Of a stretch of 36,194 bases of DNA, positions 24,982-34,405 are shown piece after piece (within the stretch, counting starts at the first letter, position 1; each line of letters begins with the position of its first letter). Under the pieces are notes generated by a model. It was given only the letters and a program-made list of their open reading frames with translations, did no database searches and had not been told where the DNA came from. Source of the stretch: Nitrospiraceae bacterium (GTDB taxonomy: Bacteria; Nitrospirota; Thermodesulfovibrionia; Thermodesulfovibrionales; UBA6898); assembly GCA_020347665.1 (NCBI GenBank), contig CP070737.1, forward strand, positions 1,357,564 to 1,393,757, read 5' to 3'. Position numbers and translations under genes: made by a program.

Positions 24982-26028
24982 TTATCGCTCAACATATATC
25001 CTCTTGCCGCTCTCAAGAGGCTCATCCACAATGTCTCCGATATGGGCTGCTATTATGTTTTCTTCTGAGAGTGCTTTAACCAGTTTATCTTTTTTTTCGG
25101 CAGGTACGAAGATGAGCAGACCGCCTGATGTCTGAGCATCGTTCATCAAAACCCTTTCGTCGTCGCTTACATCCGTGCTCCAACTGACATGCGGGCCGTA
25201 GTACTTGCTGTTGTCCACGGTACCACCGGGTACAATCACCATATCAGCGAGCTTAACGGCTTCATCAAAAAAGGGCACATGGCTTGCATTAAGTCGTGCG
25301 TAACGGTTACTGGCTGATAGGACTTCATACAGATGGCCGATGAGACCGAACCCAGTGATGTCCGTTGCTGTGCTCACCCCCACTTCGAGCATAATTTCAC
25401 CAGCTCTTTTATTGAGTGCGGCCATCGATTCTGTCATCTCTTTAATAGGTGTATCATCACAGAGTTTGGCTTTTACCCCCGTGGCGACAATCCCCGTACC
25501 GATCTTCTTCGTCAGTATAATGGCATCGCCCGGTCTCGCCTTTGAATTATCGTAGATCTTGTCAGGGTGTATCAATCCTAAAAGAGCGAAACCAAATTTC
25601 GGTTCATTGTCCTTGATGGTGTGTCCTCCTATAATGGGGACTCCGGCCTCATTCATTTTATCGATACCTCCCTGCATTATTTTCTTCAAGGATGGAAAGA
25701 AATCTTTTTTCCCTGGGAACAGAGCGATATTCAATGCAGCTACGGGTTTGGCACCCATTGCGTAAATATCCGATAGAGAATTCGCTGCTGCGACAGCCCC
25801 AAACCAGTAGGGGTCATCGACAATGGGTGTGAAGAAATCAGCAGTAAATACCACAGCTATATCATCTGTGATACGGTAGACACCAGCGTCGTCTGCATTT
25901 GCAGAACCTACCAGAACGTTCGGGTCTGTGATATCAGGCAGCTGCCCCAGAACCTGGGACAGGTCCGAAGGACTGAATTTTGCCGCTCAACCGGCACAGC
26001 TTGCCAATTCCGTTAATTTAATATCCAT
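24982..26028 (-). CDS. selD: Selenophosphate synthetase containing selenocysteine
   Basis: 348 residues when the in-frame TGA at 25987-25989 (codon 14) is read as selenocysteine. Without it the frame appears to start only at 25854 and lacks the first 58 residues. The ATG at 26028 follows GGGGG at 8 nt. The first residues are M-D-I-K-L-T-E-L-A-S-C-A-G-U-A-A-K-F-S, matching the SelD active-site loop that carries Cys or Sec. Further motifs are N-A-D-D-A-G-V-Y-R, F-T-A-D-F-F-T-P-I-V-D-D and A-A-A-N-S-L-S-D-I-Y-A-M-G. The enzyme makes selenophosphate from selenide and ATP. Its use here implies selA, selB and selC elsewhere. It sits between an ArsR gene (40 nt upstream) and a TSUP gene. Confidence 0.95.
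25944..25960 (-). promoter_or_regulatory. Bacterial SECIS-like hairpin of selD
   Basis: On the minus strand GTCCCAG (25954-25960) and CTGGGGC (25944-25950) form a 7-bp stem (one U-G) around the loop GTT. The loop begins 33 nt after the UGA, within the spacing reported for bacterial SECIS elements. The G-U at the loop start matches the known SelB-binding feature. A second small hairpin, GTCC-TTC-GGAC, lies between. Confidence 0.6.
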
Positions 26029-26068
26029 AATAAGCACCCCCTTTGTGCATGACAGATTACTGGTGGCC

Positions 26069-26410
26069 CTAATGCTTTCTGTTGCCGGGATATTTTCCCT
26101 TCTTCGTCACCGGACAGCAGGCAGGTGCCGGTAATTCCTCAATATAATCCTTTTTCAATACGGCGAGAAGATCAGGAACTATAGGGTCTTTGAGAAAGTA
26201 GCACCGTAATCTGCCATCATTGTAGTAATCGATTACGCCGTGGCGTCTCAGTAAATTGAGATGCTGGGATATATTGGGCTGGCTGATCTGGAGAAATTCT
26301 TCGAAATCACTGACGCATTTTACACCACTACAGAGTTCTTCAAGTATATGTATCCGAACATGATGAGCACAAACCCGTAACAGATCAACTCTGTGATGTA
26401 ACGATCTCAT
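26069..26410 (-). CDS. ArsR-family regulator, first gene of the selD operon
   Basis: 113 residues; GGGAGG stands 9 nt before the ATG. The winged helix reads V-R-I-H-I-L-E-E-L-C-S-G-V-K-C-V-S-D, with recognition helix Q-P-N-I-S-Q-H-L-N-L-L-R-R-H-G. Cysteines at 14, 27, 32, 70 and a C-terminal Cys-Cys-Pro (98-100) could sense a metalloid, persulfide or selenide, by analogy with ArsR-family thiol sensors; this is inferred. It is 40 nt upstream of selD with the same orientation, and its promoter carries an inverted repeat, so autoregulation of the operon is likely. Confidence 0.85.
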   Translation of the reverse strand: MRSLHHRVDLLRVCAHHVRIHILEELCSGVKCVSDFEEFLQISQPNISQHLNLLRRHGVIDYYNDGRLRCYFLKDPIVPDLLAVLKKDYIEELPAPACCPVTKKGKYPGNRKH

Positions 26411-26442
26411 GGTGCATATCCTCCCGTGTTGAATGTATAAAA

Positions 26443-26471
26443 ATATTATTATATTTGAATATATTTGTCAA
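26443..26471 (-). promoter_or_regulatory. Promoter and putative ArsR operator of the selD operon
   Basis: TTGACA (26466-26471), 17 nt, TAATAT (26443-26448). The spacer holds TATATT-CA-AATATA (26450-26463), an inverted repeat placed where a bound repressor would block RNA polymerase. Expected start is near 26436, leaving about 26 nt to the ATG with a normal ribosome site. Confidence 0.65.
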
Positions 26472-26480
26472 ATAAAAAAT

Positions 26481-26813
26481 TCATCCTTTGCTGGCCATGT
26501 CAATAAGCTTCGATTTTTCCTTCATCTGTTCAGTCAAAACATCGCGCATTAATATACATGCCTCAATCACTTTTGGGTTCGCAACACGGTAATAAATGTT
26601 TACGCCCTCCCGGCGCGAAGAGAGTATGCCTTTGTGTCTCATAAGCGCCAGATGTTGTGATACATTTGCCTTGGATACCCCGAGGATATGAACAAGATCG
26701 GTGACGGTTTTTTCTCCCGTCTTGAGTGTGTTTATAATTTCAAGCCGTTTCGGACTCGCAAGAGTCTTGCAAACCTCGGCCTGAAGTTCAAACAGGGTTT
26801 TATTCTGTTTCAT
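26481..26813 (-). CDS. Second ArsR-family regulator
   Basis: 110 residues from the ATG at 26813; a longer frame to 26882 has an AAAGG, but the promoter found at 26820-26848 lies inside it, so the shorter form is preferred. The winged helix is clear: L-A-S-P-K-R-L-E-I-I-N-T-L, V-S-K-A-N-V-S-Q-H-L-A-L-M-R-H-K-G-I-L, then R-E-G-V-N-I-Y-Y-R-V. Only two cysteines (15, 85) are present, so its sensing differs from that of the neighbouring ArsR. It lies 70 nt upstream of that gene in the same direction and may control it. Confidence 0.85.
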   Translation of the reverse strand: MKQNKTLFELQAEVCKTLASPKRLEIINTLKTGEKTVTDLVHILGVSKANVSQHLALMRHKGILSSRREGVNIYYRVANPKVIEACILMRDVLTEQMKEKSKLIDMASKG

Positions 26814-26819
26814 GATTGT

Positions 26820-26848
26820 ATTGTAGTTATTAAACTGCGAAACGTCAA
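26820..26848 (-). promoter_or_regulatory. Promoter of the second arsR gene, apparently leaderless
   Basis: TTGACG (26843-26848), exactly 17 nt, TACAAT (26820-26825), then 6 nt and the ATG at 26813. No ribosome site is present. The geometry is identical to the dnaE promoter. Confidence 0.6.
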
Positions 26849-26934
26849 GAAAAAGGCAGATTGCTCTGCTTTCTTTACTCATACGATACCTTTATGATAC
26901 ATTACGGTCTGCGAAATTTTTCTCTGATAACGTT

Positions 26935-27870
26935 ATGTCAAAAAAACATGCAATCGGACTTCGGCTTGATGGCGCACATATCAGGGTAGCCCTTGTCGGT
27001 GAAGACGGCGAAATTATCAGGAAGATAAAACAGCCATCTTCAGAAGATATCCTGGATACCAGTTGTCGTGCTATTGAAGCAATAAAGAACAGTGAGATTG
27101 TCGGTATCGGTATCGGGGTAGCTGGTCTCGTTGACAGAAAAAATGGAACGGTATTGATATCACCGAATCTGCCTGCTGCAGAAGGAGTTAAAATTGTCAG
27201 GGAGATTCAGAGCAGGTATCGGGTTCCCACGATTATAGAAAATGATACAAACGTCTCTGCTCTGGGAGAAAAAGTGTGTGGAACAGGCAAAAGTTTTAAC
27301 AACTTTGTATTGCTTACGCTCGATGCTGGCATTGGTGGTGGTATTATTAATCAGGGACGTATGCTCAATATTTCTGCTGAACTCGGTCATATGAGCATTA
27401 ATGCAGAGGGGCAGAAATGTCCCTGTGGAAATATCGGCTGCCTTGAAAATTACGCATCAGCACGGTCAATGATTACAAAGGCATTGCAGATGCTTGAAGG
27501 AGGGACCGAGAGTCTTCTCAAAGAATGCTATGAGGGTAGTTTTTATAAAATCACAGCAGACGATATTTATAAAACTGCTCTTGAAGGTGATACGCTGGCC
27601 AGAGAAATTCTGCGGAATGCCGGCAAACATCTTGGAGTCGGTCTTGCAAATATCATTAACACCTTAAGTCCTGAGGCAATTATATTGACAGGCGGGCTCA
27701 TTGGCGCATGGAACATATATGTTCAGGAAGCGATTCGGGAGGCGTCAAGAAGGGCCTTTAAACATTTATTTGATTCCGTCAAGATTATCCCTTCGTCCCT
27801 TGGTGAAGATGCGGGCGTCATTGGTGCTGCATGTCTTGTCTTTAACGAACTTTCAATTGAATCCCGTTAA
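26935..27870 (+). CDS. ROK-family protein (sugar kinase-like), divergent phosphate-binding loop
   Basis: 311 residues. The ROK zinc motif is intact (G-H-M then C-P-C-G-N-I-G-C-L-E), as is the catalytic Asp in I-E-N-D-T-N-V-S-A-L-G-E. However, the first phosphate loop, usually D-x-G-G-T, reads R-L-D-G-A-H. The second loop, usually T-L-G-T-G-x-G-G-G, reads T-L-D-A-G-I-G-G-G. The C-terminal part has I-I-L-T-G-G-L-I-G. Most ROK proteins are glucokinases or sugar-responsive regulators; no DNA-binding domain is present here. The altered loops leave ATP use uncertain. lepA begins 9 nt after its stop. Confidence 0.85.
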   Translation: MSKKHAIGLRLDGAHIRVALVGEDGEIIRKIKQPSSEDILDTSCRAIEAIKNSEIVGIGIGVAGLVDRKNGTVLISPNLPAAEGVKIVREIQSRYRVPTIIENDTNVSALGEKVCGTGKSFNNFVLLTLDAGIGGGIINQGRMLNISAELGHMSINAEGQKCPCGNIGCLENYASARSMITKALQMLEGGTESLLKECYEGSFYKITADDIYKTALEGDTLAREILRNAGKHLGVGLANIINTLSPEAIILTGGLIGAWNIYVQEAIREASRRAFKHLFDSVKIIPSSLGEDAGVIGAACLVFNELSIESR

Positions 27871-27879
27871 TCACTCGTA

Positions 27880-29667
27880 ATGCCAAAAAATATTCGAAAT
27901 TTTTCGATCATAGCACACATTGATCATGGGAAGTCCACACTTGCAGACAGGCTTCTTGAATTCACCGGCGCGCTGAGCGAAAGAGAAATGTCTGCACAGG
28001 TTCTCGACTCCATGGAGCTTGAACGAGAACGCGGGATAACCATTAAAGCACATGCAGTGCGACTCTGGTACAAAGACGATTCTGAGCATGAATATATTCT
28101 TAATCTTATAGATACTCCGGGACATGTTGACTTTACCTATGAAGTTTCACGCAGTCTGGCGTCGTGTGAGGGGGCCCTGCTTGTGGTCGATGCGTCACAG
28201 GGTGTCGAGGCTCAGACTCTCGCGAATACCTATCTTGCTATTGAAAATAATCTGGAGATCATCCCGGTGATAAACAAAATAGATCTCCCGGGAGCTGATA
28301 CCGAGCAAACAAAAAAACAGATTGAAGATGGCATCGGAATTAACTGCTCCGGGGCAGTATTTACCAGCGCAAAAGAAGGAATCGGCGTACAGGATGTAAT
28401 CGATGCAGTGGTGAATGTCATTCCGCCACCTTCCGGGAGTGATGACCTGCCTTTGAAGGCTCTGATTTTCGATTCCTGGTTTGACAATTATCAGGGTGTT
28501 ATTGTTCTTGCGAGACTTTTTGACGGAATTGTGAAGGCTGGAATGAAAATCAGGATGATGGCGACACACAGAGTATTTGAAGTGTCTCAGGTTGGCGTCT
28601 TTACTCCCAAGATGCTTCCTGTGGATCAACTCTCATCCGGAGATGTAGGGTATATCATCGCGGGGATAAAGAATGTAGGAGATACAAAGATTGGTGATAC
28701 GATTACGGATGCAGTCAAACCGGCAACAGAGCCCTGTCCCGGGTATAAAGATATAAAGCCGATGGTCTATTGTGGTCTCTACCCCTTGTCTGCAGATCAA
28801 TATGAAAGTCTCAGGGAATCCCTTAATAAACTTCGTCTGAATGACTCATCTTTTCTTTTTGAACCTGAGACATCGCTTGCCTTGGGTTTTGGATTTCGAT
28901 GCGGTTTTCTTGGCCTCCTTCATATGGAAATTATCAAAGAACGGCTTGAGCGTGAATTCTCATTGTCTCTATTGAGCACGGCTCCAACCGTTGTATACCG
29001 GGTAAAAGGCCTGGACGGTACTATCGATAACATCGAAAATCCATCTTTGCTGCCGGAGCGGTATGCAAGCATAGAAGAGCCGTTTATCATTGTTACGCTC
29101 TTTGTGCCGGCTGATTTTATCGGACCTGTTCTGGAAATGTGTCAGGAGAAAAGGGGCATTCAGAAATCCTTTGCATATATAGGAAAAGACAGGATAAAGC
29201 TTCAATACGAACTGCCATTGAATGAGATGCTCTGGGATTTTTATGATCGCTTAAAGTCTTTAACTAGGGGCTATGCATCCATGGATTATGAATTTATTGG
29301 ATTCAGGACATCTGATCTGGTAAAGCTGAATATTCTTTTAAATGGAGAATCGGTCGATTCCCTGTCCTTGATAGTTCATAGAGACAAAGCGTATTATAGA
29401 GGGAAACAACTCACAGAGAAACTGAAAGACATTATACCAAGACAGCTGTTTGACGTTGCGATTCAGGCTGCGATAGGAAGCAAAATAATCGCACGAGAAA
29501 CTGTTAAAGCTCTGAAAAAAGACGTAACGGCCAAATGTTATGGCGGTGATATTACCCGAAAAAGAAAGTTACTTGAAAGACAGAGGGAAGGGAAAAAGAG
29601 AATGAAGCAGGTAGGAAAGGTCGAACTCCCGCAGGAAGCCTTTCTTGCTGTCCTGAAATTGAAATGA
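27880..29667 (+). CDS. lepA: Elongation factor 4
   Basis: 595 residues, normal for LepA. G1 is [11 protein letters not shown]3 D-T-P-G-H-V-D-F and G4 N-K-I-D-L-P. The later domains carry [15 protein letters not shown] and the LepA-specific C-terminal [15 protein letters not shown]. It is a ribosome-associated GTPase linked to back-translocation or assembly of ribosomes. It is coupled to lepB by an ATGA overlap, a widespread lepA-lepB order. Confidence 0.98.
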   Translation: MPKNIRNFSIIAHIDHGKSTLADRLLEFTGALSEREMSAQVLDSMELERERGITIKAHAVRLWYKDDSEHEYILNLIDTPGHVDFTYEVSRSLASCEGALLVVDASQGVEAQTLANTYLAIENNLEIIPVINKIDLPGADTEQTKKQIEDGIGINCSGAVFTSAKEGIGVQDVIDAVVNVIPPPSGSDDLPLKALIFDSWFDNYQGVIVLARLFDGIVKAGMKIRMMATHRVFEVSQVGVFTPKMLPVDQLSSGDVGYIIAGIKNVGDTKIGDTITDAVKPATEPCPGYKDIKPMVYCGLYPLSADQYESLRESLNKLRLNDSSFLFEPETSLALGFGFRCGFLGLLHMEIIKERLEREFSLSLLSTAPTVVYRVKGLDGTIDNIENPSLLPERYASIEEPFIIVTLFVPADFIGPVLEMCQEKRGIQKSFAYIGKDRIKLQYELPLNEMLWDFYDRLKSLTRGYASMDYEFIGFRTSDLVKLNILLNGESVDSLSLIVHRDKAYYRGKQLTEKLKDIIPRQLFDVAIQAAIGSKIIARETVKALKKDVTAKCYGGDITRKRKLLERQREGKKRMKQVGKVELPQEAFLAVLKLK

Positions 29668-30296
29668 AGAAAAGAAAGAATAAATCAGCTTTTAGGGAAA
29701 CGATTGAGGCAATTGTTGTGGCTTTCCTTATCGCAATGGTTATCAGAACCTTTGCGATCCAGGCATTTAAAATTCCAACAGGATCCATGATTCCTACACT
29801 CCTGATCGGAGATCACCTTCTTGTTAATAAAATTGTGCTTGGAACCCCGATTGATATACCGTTTACCAATATTCATTTATTTGATATGCCGGGGCTGAGA
29901 AAACCACGAAAAGGTGATATTATTGTATTTAAATATCCCAAAAACCCGGGAAGAGATTTTATTAAGAGGGTAATCGCGGTGGAAGGTGATGTTATTGAAT
30001 CGAAAAACAAGGTGATATTTGTTAATGGGCATAAGCTTATTGAGTCTTACACGCACTATGTTGACGACTCGTTCCTGGATACCCGTGATTCTTTTGGCCC
30101 GCTGACCGTTCCTCCGGGAAAAGTGTTTGTTATGGGAGACAACAGGGACCAAAGTTCTGACAGCCGATACTGGGGCTTTGTTGAAGCTTCCCAGATAAAG
30201 GGGAGGGCAATGATCATCTACTTTTCATGGAATGGGAAAGATAAGTCATTCATAAACAAAATTCGCTTTAGCAGAATAGGGAGGCCTATTAAATGA
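29664..30296 (+). CDS. lepB: Signal peptidase I
   Basis: 210 residues. One N-terminal membrane helix (about 10-28, [13 protein letters not shown]) is followed by the catalytic Ser in P-T-G-S-M-I-P-T-L and Lys in F-I-K-R-V-I-A-V. Box E is [14 protein letters not shown]. It cleaves signal peptides from exported proteins such as the HtrA, EnvC and hydrolase encoded here. The start overlaps the lepA stop and its own stop overlaps the next start, both ATGA. Confidence 0.97.
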   Translation: MKKRKNKSAFRETIEAIVVAFLIAMVIRTFAIQAFKIPTGSMIPTLLIGDHLLVNKIVLGTPIDIPFTNIHLFDMPGLRKPRKGDIIVFKYPKNPGRDFIKRVIAVEGDVIESKNKVIFVNGHKLIESYTHYVDDSFLDTRDSFGPLTVPPGKVFVMGDNRDQSSDSRYWGFVEASQIKGRAMIIYFSWNGKDKSFINKIRFSRIGRPIK

Positions 30297-30640
30297 AATA
30301 CATAAATCAAAATCGGGGATTGGTTAAAGGTATTATCATTGTGCTGCTTATGGTTGCTTTTCTCTTTGTGGGATATCTTTCTGTCAAACCATATTATCGG
30401 TATATGACCTTGCAGTCAATGACAAAAGATATATTAATGATGGAACTGGGCAATCTTGAGACTATTAAAAAGGAAGTCATGATAACGGCAAAGGACCTGA
30501 ACGTTCCTTTGAATGCGAATAATCTTAAGGTCTATATGCACAAAAAAGTCGTCAAAGTTAATGCCCAATGGTCCGAAACAGTCGATTATTGGGGCTATTA
30601 TCAGAAACGTTTTAATTTTACCATGAACGTGGAGTATTAA
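30293..30640 (+). CDS. Small single-pass membrane protein (DUF4845-like)
   Basis: 115 residues. A basic N-terminus and one helix (about 10-32, L-V-K-G-I-I-I-V-L-L-M-V-A-F-L-F) are followed by an extracytoplasmic domain with Y-Y-R-Y-M-T-L-Q-S-M-T-K-D. Its position directly after lepB with a 4-nt overlap, the single helix and the size resemble the DUF4845 proteins found next to lepB in proteobacteria. I cannot confirm homology by eye. ribE begins immediately after its stop. Confidence 0.7.
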   Translation: MKYINQNRGLVKGIIIVLLMVAFLFVGYLSVKPYYRYMTLQSMTKDILMMELGNLETIKKEVMITAKDLNVPLNANNLKVYMHKKVVKVNAQWSETVDYWGYYQKRFNFTMNVEY

Positions 30641-31276
30641 GTGTTTACGGGACTTATCGTCGAAATGGGGGCTGTTATTTCGATTACGAAGTCTCTTGAA
30701 GGGGCACGCCTCCGGATAAAAGCTGAACATGTTTATAACGACGCAGAGATCGGTGACAGCATTGCATTAAACGGCACATGCCTGACTGTTGTTGAGAAGA
30801 AAGATAATAGTATGGCCTTTGATATGTCTGATGAAACTCTGAAATCTACAAACCTTGGACAATTAAAAAAGAACGATCCTGTCAACCTGGAACCCTCTTT
30901 ACGGCTACAATCAAAGATTGGAGGGCATTTTGTCACAGGTCATATTGATGGCCTGGGACGCATCAAATCAAAAGACAGCGTCGGTGATGTTTATAAAATC
31001 GTGGTTAATAATGAAGAATGTATATCCGATCTTCTCGTGACAAAGGGATCTGTTGCAGTTGACGGAATAAGCCTGACAGTCGTAGATGTATATAAAGATG
31101 GGTTTTCAGTGGTAATTATTCCTCATACGGCACACGTGACGACTCTCGGATTCAAAAAACCGGGCGATACTGTAAATATTGAAGTTGATATTTTAGGTAA
31201 ATATGTTTCAAAATTTCTGCATAAGGGGAAGAATGAAGCGTTTATGCAAACCCTTATGAAAGAAGGGTTTATATAA
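30641..31276 (+). CDS. ribE: Riboflavin synthase alpha chain
   Basis: 211 residues with a GTG start placed directly after the previous TAA. Two lumazine-binding repeats are seen: repeat 1 opens M-F-T-G-L-I-V-E-M-G-A-V and has N-G-T-C-L-T-V; repeat 2 opens about residue 95 with G-H-F-V-T-G-H-I-D-G and has V-D-G-I-S-L-T-V. It dismutates two dimethyl-ribityllumazine molecules into riboflavin. First of three rib genes in order ribE-ribBA-ribH. No FMN riboswitch is seen before it. Confidence 0.96.
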   Translation: MFTGLIVEMGAVISITKSLEGARLRIKAEHVYNDAEIGDSIALNGTCLTVVEKKDNSMAFDMSDETLKSTNLGQLKKNDPVNLEPSLRLQSKIGGHFVTGHIDGLGRIKSKDSVGDVYKIVVNNEECISDLLVTKGSVAVDGISLTVVDVYKDGFSVVIIPHTAHVTTLGFKKPGDTVNIEVDILGKYVSKFLHKGKNEAFMQTLMKEGFI

Positions 31277-31300
31277 TTCTGTAAGGGAGTAACAGGACGT

Positions 31301-32521
31301 ATGCAGAAGAACAGATGTGAAAAGAATGCCATAGAAGAAGCGCTCGAGGATATTGCCCGCGGTGAAATGGTAATCCTCGTTGATGACGAGGACAGAGAAA
31401 ACGAAGGCGACTTGTGCATGGCTGCAGAGAAAGTGACTCCCAAGGCGGTTAATTTTATGGCGAAATATGGAAGAGGGCTCATATGCCTGTCCTTGAAGCC
31501 CGAAAGAATTGCTGAACTGAAATTACCGATGATGACGGATGAAAACACTTCTGCCTTCGGAACAGCATTTACCGTATCAATTGAAGCAAAAAAGGGTGTA
31601 ACTACAGGAATTTCCGCTGCTGACCGGGCGACAACCATCCTTACTGCCATAAACCCTGAGTCAAGACCAGAAGACCTCGCAAAGCCGGGACATATTTTTC
31701 CTCTGAAAGCGAAACCCGGCGGAGTATTGCAGCGCGCAGGCCAGACTGAAGGCTCGGTGGACCTTGCCCGGTTATCCGGTCTTTATCCTGCTGGGGTTAT
31801 CTGTGAAATCATGAATGACGATGGTACGATGGCGCGAATGCCGGAACTCATGGAATTTTCCAAGAAGCATAGTATAAAAATAGTGACTATTAAGGATCTC
31901 ATTAAATACAGGATGCGTGCAGAACTCTTTGTTCACCGGATATCTGTTACCAACCTGCCAACGGATCACGGAGGCGATTTTACTGCAATTGCGTATTCGA
32001 ATGAAGTCGACAGCAATATTCATCTGGCGTTAGTAAAGGGCGAAATAACACGCGACGATGACGTGCTTGTGAGAGTTCATTCTGAGTGCCTGACCGGCGA
32101 TGTTTTTGGTTCTCGGCGGTGTGATTGTGGAGATCAGCTTTATAAGGCAATGGTAATGATACATCAGGCTGGCAAAGGGGTCATACTCTATATGAGGCAG
32201 GAAGGACGTGGAATCGGGATAGTGAATAAACTAAAGGCGTATGAACTTCAGGACAAGGGCCTTGATACTGTCGAAGCGAACATTAAATTAGGGTTTAAGC
32301 CTGATTTGAGGGATTATGGTATTGGTGCGCAGATTCTTGTTGACCTTGGTGTGAGGAAAATGCGTTTGATGACCAACAATCCCAAAAAGATCGTTGGTCT
32401 CGAGGGTTATGGCCTGAAGGTTGTTGAACGGGTACCGATAGAAATAAGTCCTCACGAAAGAAATCTGGTCTACCTGAAAACAAAAAAGAAGAAGATGGGA
32501 CATCTATTAAGAAAAGTTTAA
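31301..32521 (+). CDS. ribBA: Bifunctional 3,4-dihydroxy-2-butanone 4-phosphate synthase / GTP cyclohydrolase II
   Basis: 406 residues. The RibB domain (about 1-205) has [11 protein letters not shown] and [12 protein letters not shown]. The RibA domain (about 210-400) has the zinc ligands [14 protein letters not shown] and R-Q-E-G-R-G-I-G. Both halves keep their catalytic motifs, so it supplies both precursors of riboflavin. AGGA lies close before the ATG. Neighbours are ribE and ribH. Confidence 0.97.
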   Translation: MQKNRCEKNAIEEALEDIARGEMVILVDDEDRENEGDLCMAAEKVTPKAVNFMAKYGRGLICLSLKPERIAELKLPMMTDENTSAFGTAFTVSIEAKKGVTTGISAADRATTILTAINPESRPEDLAKPGHIFPLKAKPGGVLQRAGQTEGSVDLARLSGLYPAGVICEIMNDDGTMARMPELMEFSKKHSIKIVTIKDLIKYRMRAELFVHRISVTNLPTDHGGDFTAIAYSNEVDSNIHLALVKGEITRDDDVLVRVHSECLTGDVFGSRRCDCGDQLYKAMVMIHQAGKGVILYMRQEGRGIGIVNKLKAYELQDKGLDTVEANIKLGFKPDLRDYGIGAQILVDLGVRKMRLMTNNPKKIVGLEGYGLKVVERVPIEISPHERNLVYLKTKKKKMGHLLRKV

Positions 32522-32539
32522 TACGATTCGGAGGACTTT

Positions 32540-33001
32540 ATGAAGATTTTTCAGGGCGAATTGAAGGCAGAAGGACTGAAGTTCGCAATTATTGTCAGCC
32601 GGTTCAATGATTTTATTACCAGTAAATTACTTGAGGGTGCTGTTGATGCTCTTTCACGGCATGGTGCGAAAGATAACGATATAGATGTTGTAAAAGTGCC
32701 TGGTTCTTTTGAAATACCGCTCGCTGCCAGGAAAATGGCCTCAAAGAATGCTTATGACGCACTCATCTGCCTCGGAACCGTGATTCGGGGTGCAACACCC
32801 CATTTTGAGTATGTTGCTTCAGAAGTTTCAAAGGGAATTGCAACAGTATCGTTGGACACCGGCGTGCCTATTGCATTCGGCATCATTACGTCAGATACTA
32901 TTGAACAGGCTGTTGAGAGAGCCGGCACGAAAAGCGGCAATAAGGGATTTGATGCTGCTATTACTGCGATAGAAATGGCGCAACTTCTTAAGAAACTGTA
33001 A
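32540..33001 (+). CDS. ribH: 6,7-dimethyl-8-ribityllumazine synthase
   Basis: 153 residues, usual size; GGAGG precedes the ATG. Family motifs are [17 protein letters not shown] and the His-bearing G-A-T-P-H-F-E-Y-V. The C-terminus has [13 protein letters not shown]. It condenses the two RibBA-derived precursors into the lumazine used by RibE and usually forms a 60-mer or pentamer. It is 18 nt after ribBA. Confidence 0.97.
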   Translation: MKIFQGELKAEGLKFAIIVSRFNDFITSKLLEGAVDALSRHGAKDNDIDVVKVPGSFEIPLAARKMASKNAYDALICLGTVIRGATPHFEYVASEVSKGIATVSLDTGVPIAFGIITSDTIEQAVERAGTKSGNKGFDAAITAIEMAQLLKKL

Positions 33002-33052
33002 GTCGAAATCAGTCAGTTTTTATCTTTACGCTTCACGCTTTGCTTTTTTGTC

Positions 33053-33463
33053 ATGAACCGCCGGCAAGCAAGAGAATACACACTGCAAGTTTTATTTGAA
33101 CGTGATTTTACCGGGGCACTTTCGCCTGAAGCCTATTCTCAGCGGTCCTTGGACAGTGAATCGGAAAAAACAGACGATAGTGTCTTTGCCGAAGAATTGA
33201 TTAAGGGAACTCTGAACCATCTTGAAGAAATTGACAGGGTTATTCAGGAATCCGCGGAACACTGGACCATCGAAAGAATGCCCGTTGTCGATAGAAATAT
33301 ACTGAGATTTTCTATTTATGAAATTCTCTACAGAAAAGATATCCCTTCTGCCGTTACCATAAACGAGGCGCTTGAAATTGCAAAAAAGTACTCGTCCTCG
33401 GAATCTGTTGCGTTTATCAATGGACTGCTTGATAAAGTCTCACGGAGGGACGGTGCGGTATAG
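33053..33463 (+). CDS. nusB: Transcription antitermination factor NusB
   Basis: 136 residues, all helical. Family marks are R-R-Q-A-R-E-Y-T-L-Q-V-L-F at the start, then W-x-x-x-R-M-P-V-V-D-R-N-I-L-R and I-N-E-A-L-E-I-A-K-K-Y-S, with F-I-N-G-L-L-D-K near the end. NusB joins S10 in rRNA antitermination. Following ribH is the common order in many bacteria. The 50 nt before it is pyrimidine-rich, with TTTACGCTTCACGC, and has no ribosome site. Confidence 0.96.
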   Translation: MNRRQAREYTLQVLFERDFTGALSPEAYSQRSLDSESEKTDDSVFAEELIKGTLNHLEEIDRVIQESAEHWTIERMPVVDRNILRFSIYEILYRKDIPSAVTINEALEIAKKYSSSESVAFINGLLDKVSRRDGAV

Positions 33464-34188
33464 TGTCCTATGCTGTGATTTCAGATGTTCATTCCAATCT
33501 TGAGGCTCTGAACGCTGTGTTGGAGGCCCTGAAGAAAAAGTCTGTTACTGACATTTTTTTTCTGGGCGATGCTGTTGGTTACGGACCGGATCCTGATAAA
33601 TGTATTGAAATACTGACTCGGGAGTGTACGGTTCTTCTGTCAGGAAATCATGACTGGGGTGTCTGCGGCTTGACAGATGTGAGTTTCTTTAATGTTTACG
33701 CGCGGGCAGCAATAGAATGGACACGAACAGTTATGAGCAAGGAACACAAAGAAATCCTCAGAGCATTTCCGGTAATCGCCAGACCACAAAACGGAACTGT
33801 TACACTGGTCCATGCATCACCTTTTGAACCGGATAAATGGCACTACATTATTTCTCCTACAGATGCGGCAGTAAATTTTCGTTTTTTTTATACAGCTATC
33901 TGCTTTATCGGACATAGTCATCAACCATTTATTATGGAGCAGATACCCTCTGGAAAAATAAACATATATAAGAACAAAATCACGCTTAAACCAGACTGTC
34001 GGTATATTGTTAATGTTGGCAGCGTGGGACAGCCGCGGGATGGGGACCCGCAGGCAGGTTATGCAGTTGTGGGTGATGACACCATAAGCATAGAACGGAT
34101 CGGTTACAATATCGAAGCCACACAACTGAAGATGAAACGATTTGGCCTGCCTCATCCCCTGATAGAGAGACTATCCGTCGGATTATGA
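33463..34188 (+). CDS. Metallophosphoesterase (YfcE/MJ0936-like)
   Basis: 241 residues with a GTG start that overlaps the nusB TAG by one base. Calcineurin-like motifs are complete: I-S-D-V-H-S-N, F-L-G-D-A-V-G-Y-G-P, G-N-H-D-W, L-V-H-A-S and G-H-S-H. The family includes phosphodiesterases and phosphatases of unclear physiological substrate. Length fits the larger single-domain members. It closes the rib-nusB run and is followed by a 217-nt gap before purB that shows no clear feature beyond a weak AAAGC/GCTTT hairpin. Confidence 0.88.
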   Translation: MSYAVISDVHSNLEALNAVLEALKKKSVTDIFFLGDAVGYGPDPDKCIEILTRECTVLLSGNHDWGVCGLTDVSFFNVYARAAIEWTRTVMSKEHKEILRAFPVIARPQNGTVTLVHASPFEPDKWHYIISPTDAAVNFRFFYTAICFIGHSHQPFIMEQIPSGKINIYKNKITLKPDCRYIVNVGSVGQPRDGDPQAGYAVVGDDTISIERIGYNIEATQLKMKRFGLPHPLIERLSVGL

Positions 34189-34405
34189 TTCTGGATGTGG
34201 TCTGATCATTATACTGGCAAGCATTCTCTACTATGTGTGGCGAACATATCGTATACTGTCTTTCGCGTATATGATACTGTCAGGACAAGCATCTATGAGC
34301 GTTCTCTTTAGAAAAGCTGCTTGCTTTGGCTAAAAAAGGTTAATTATTATAGGAGCGTTGTTATACAATAGCATTTCTTACAAAACATATAACAAAGGGG
34401 ATATC

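Noticed and set aside
30560-31300. FMN riboswitch before the rib genes
   Set aside because: ribE starts directly after the previous stop inside an operon and none of the FMN-aptamer conserved segments is visible.
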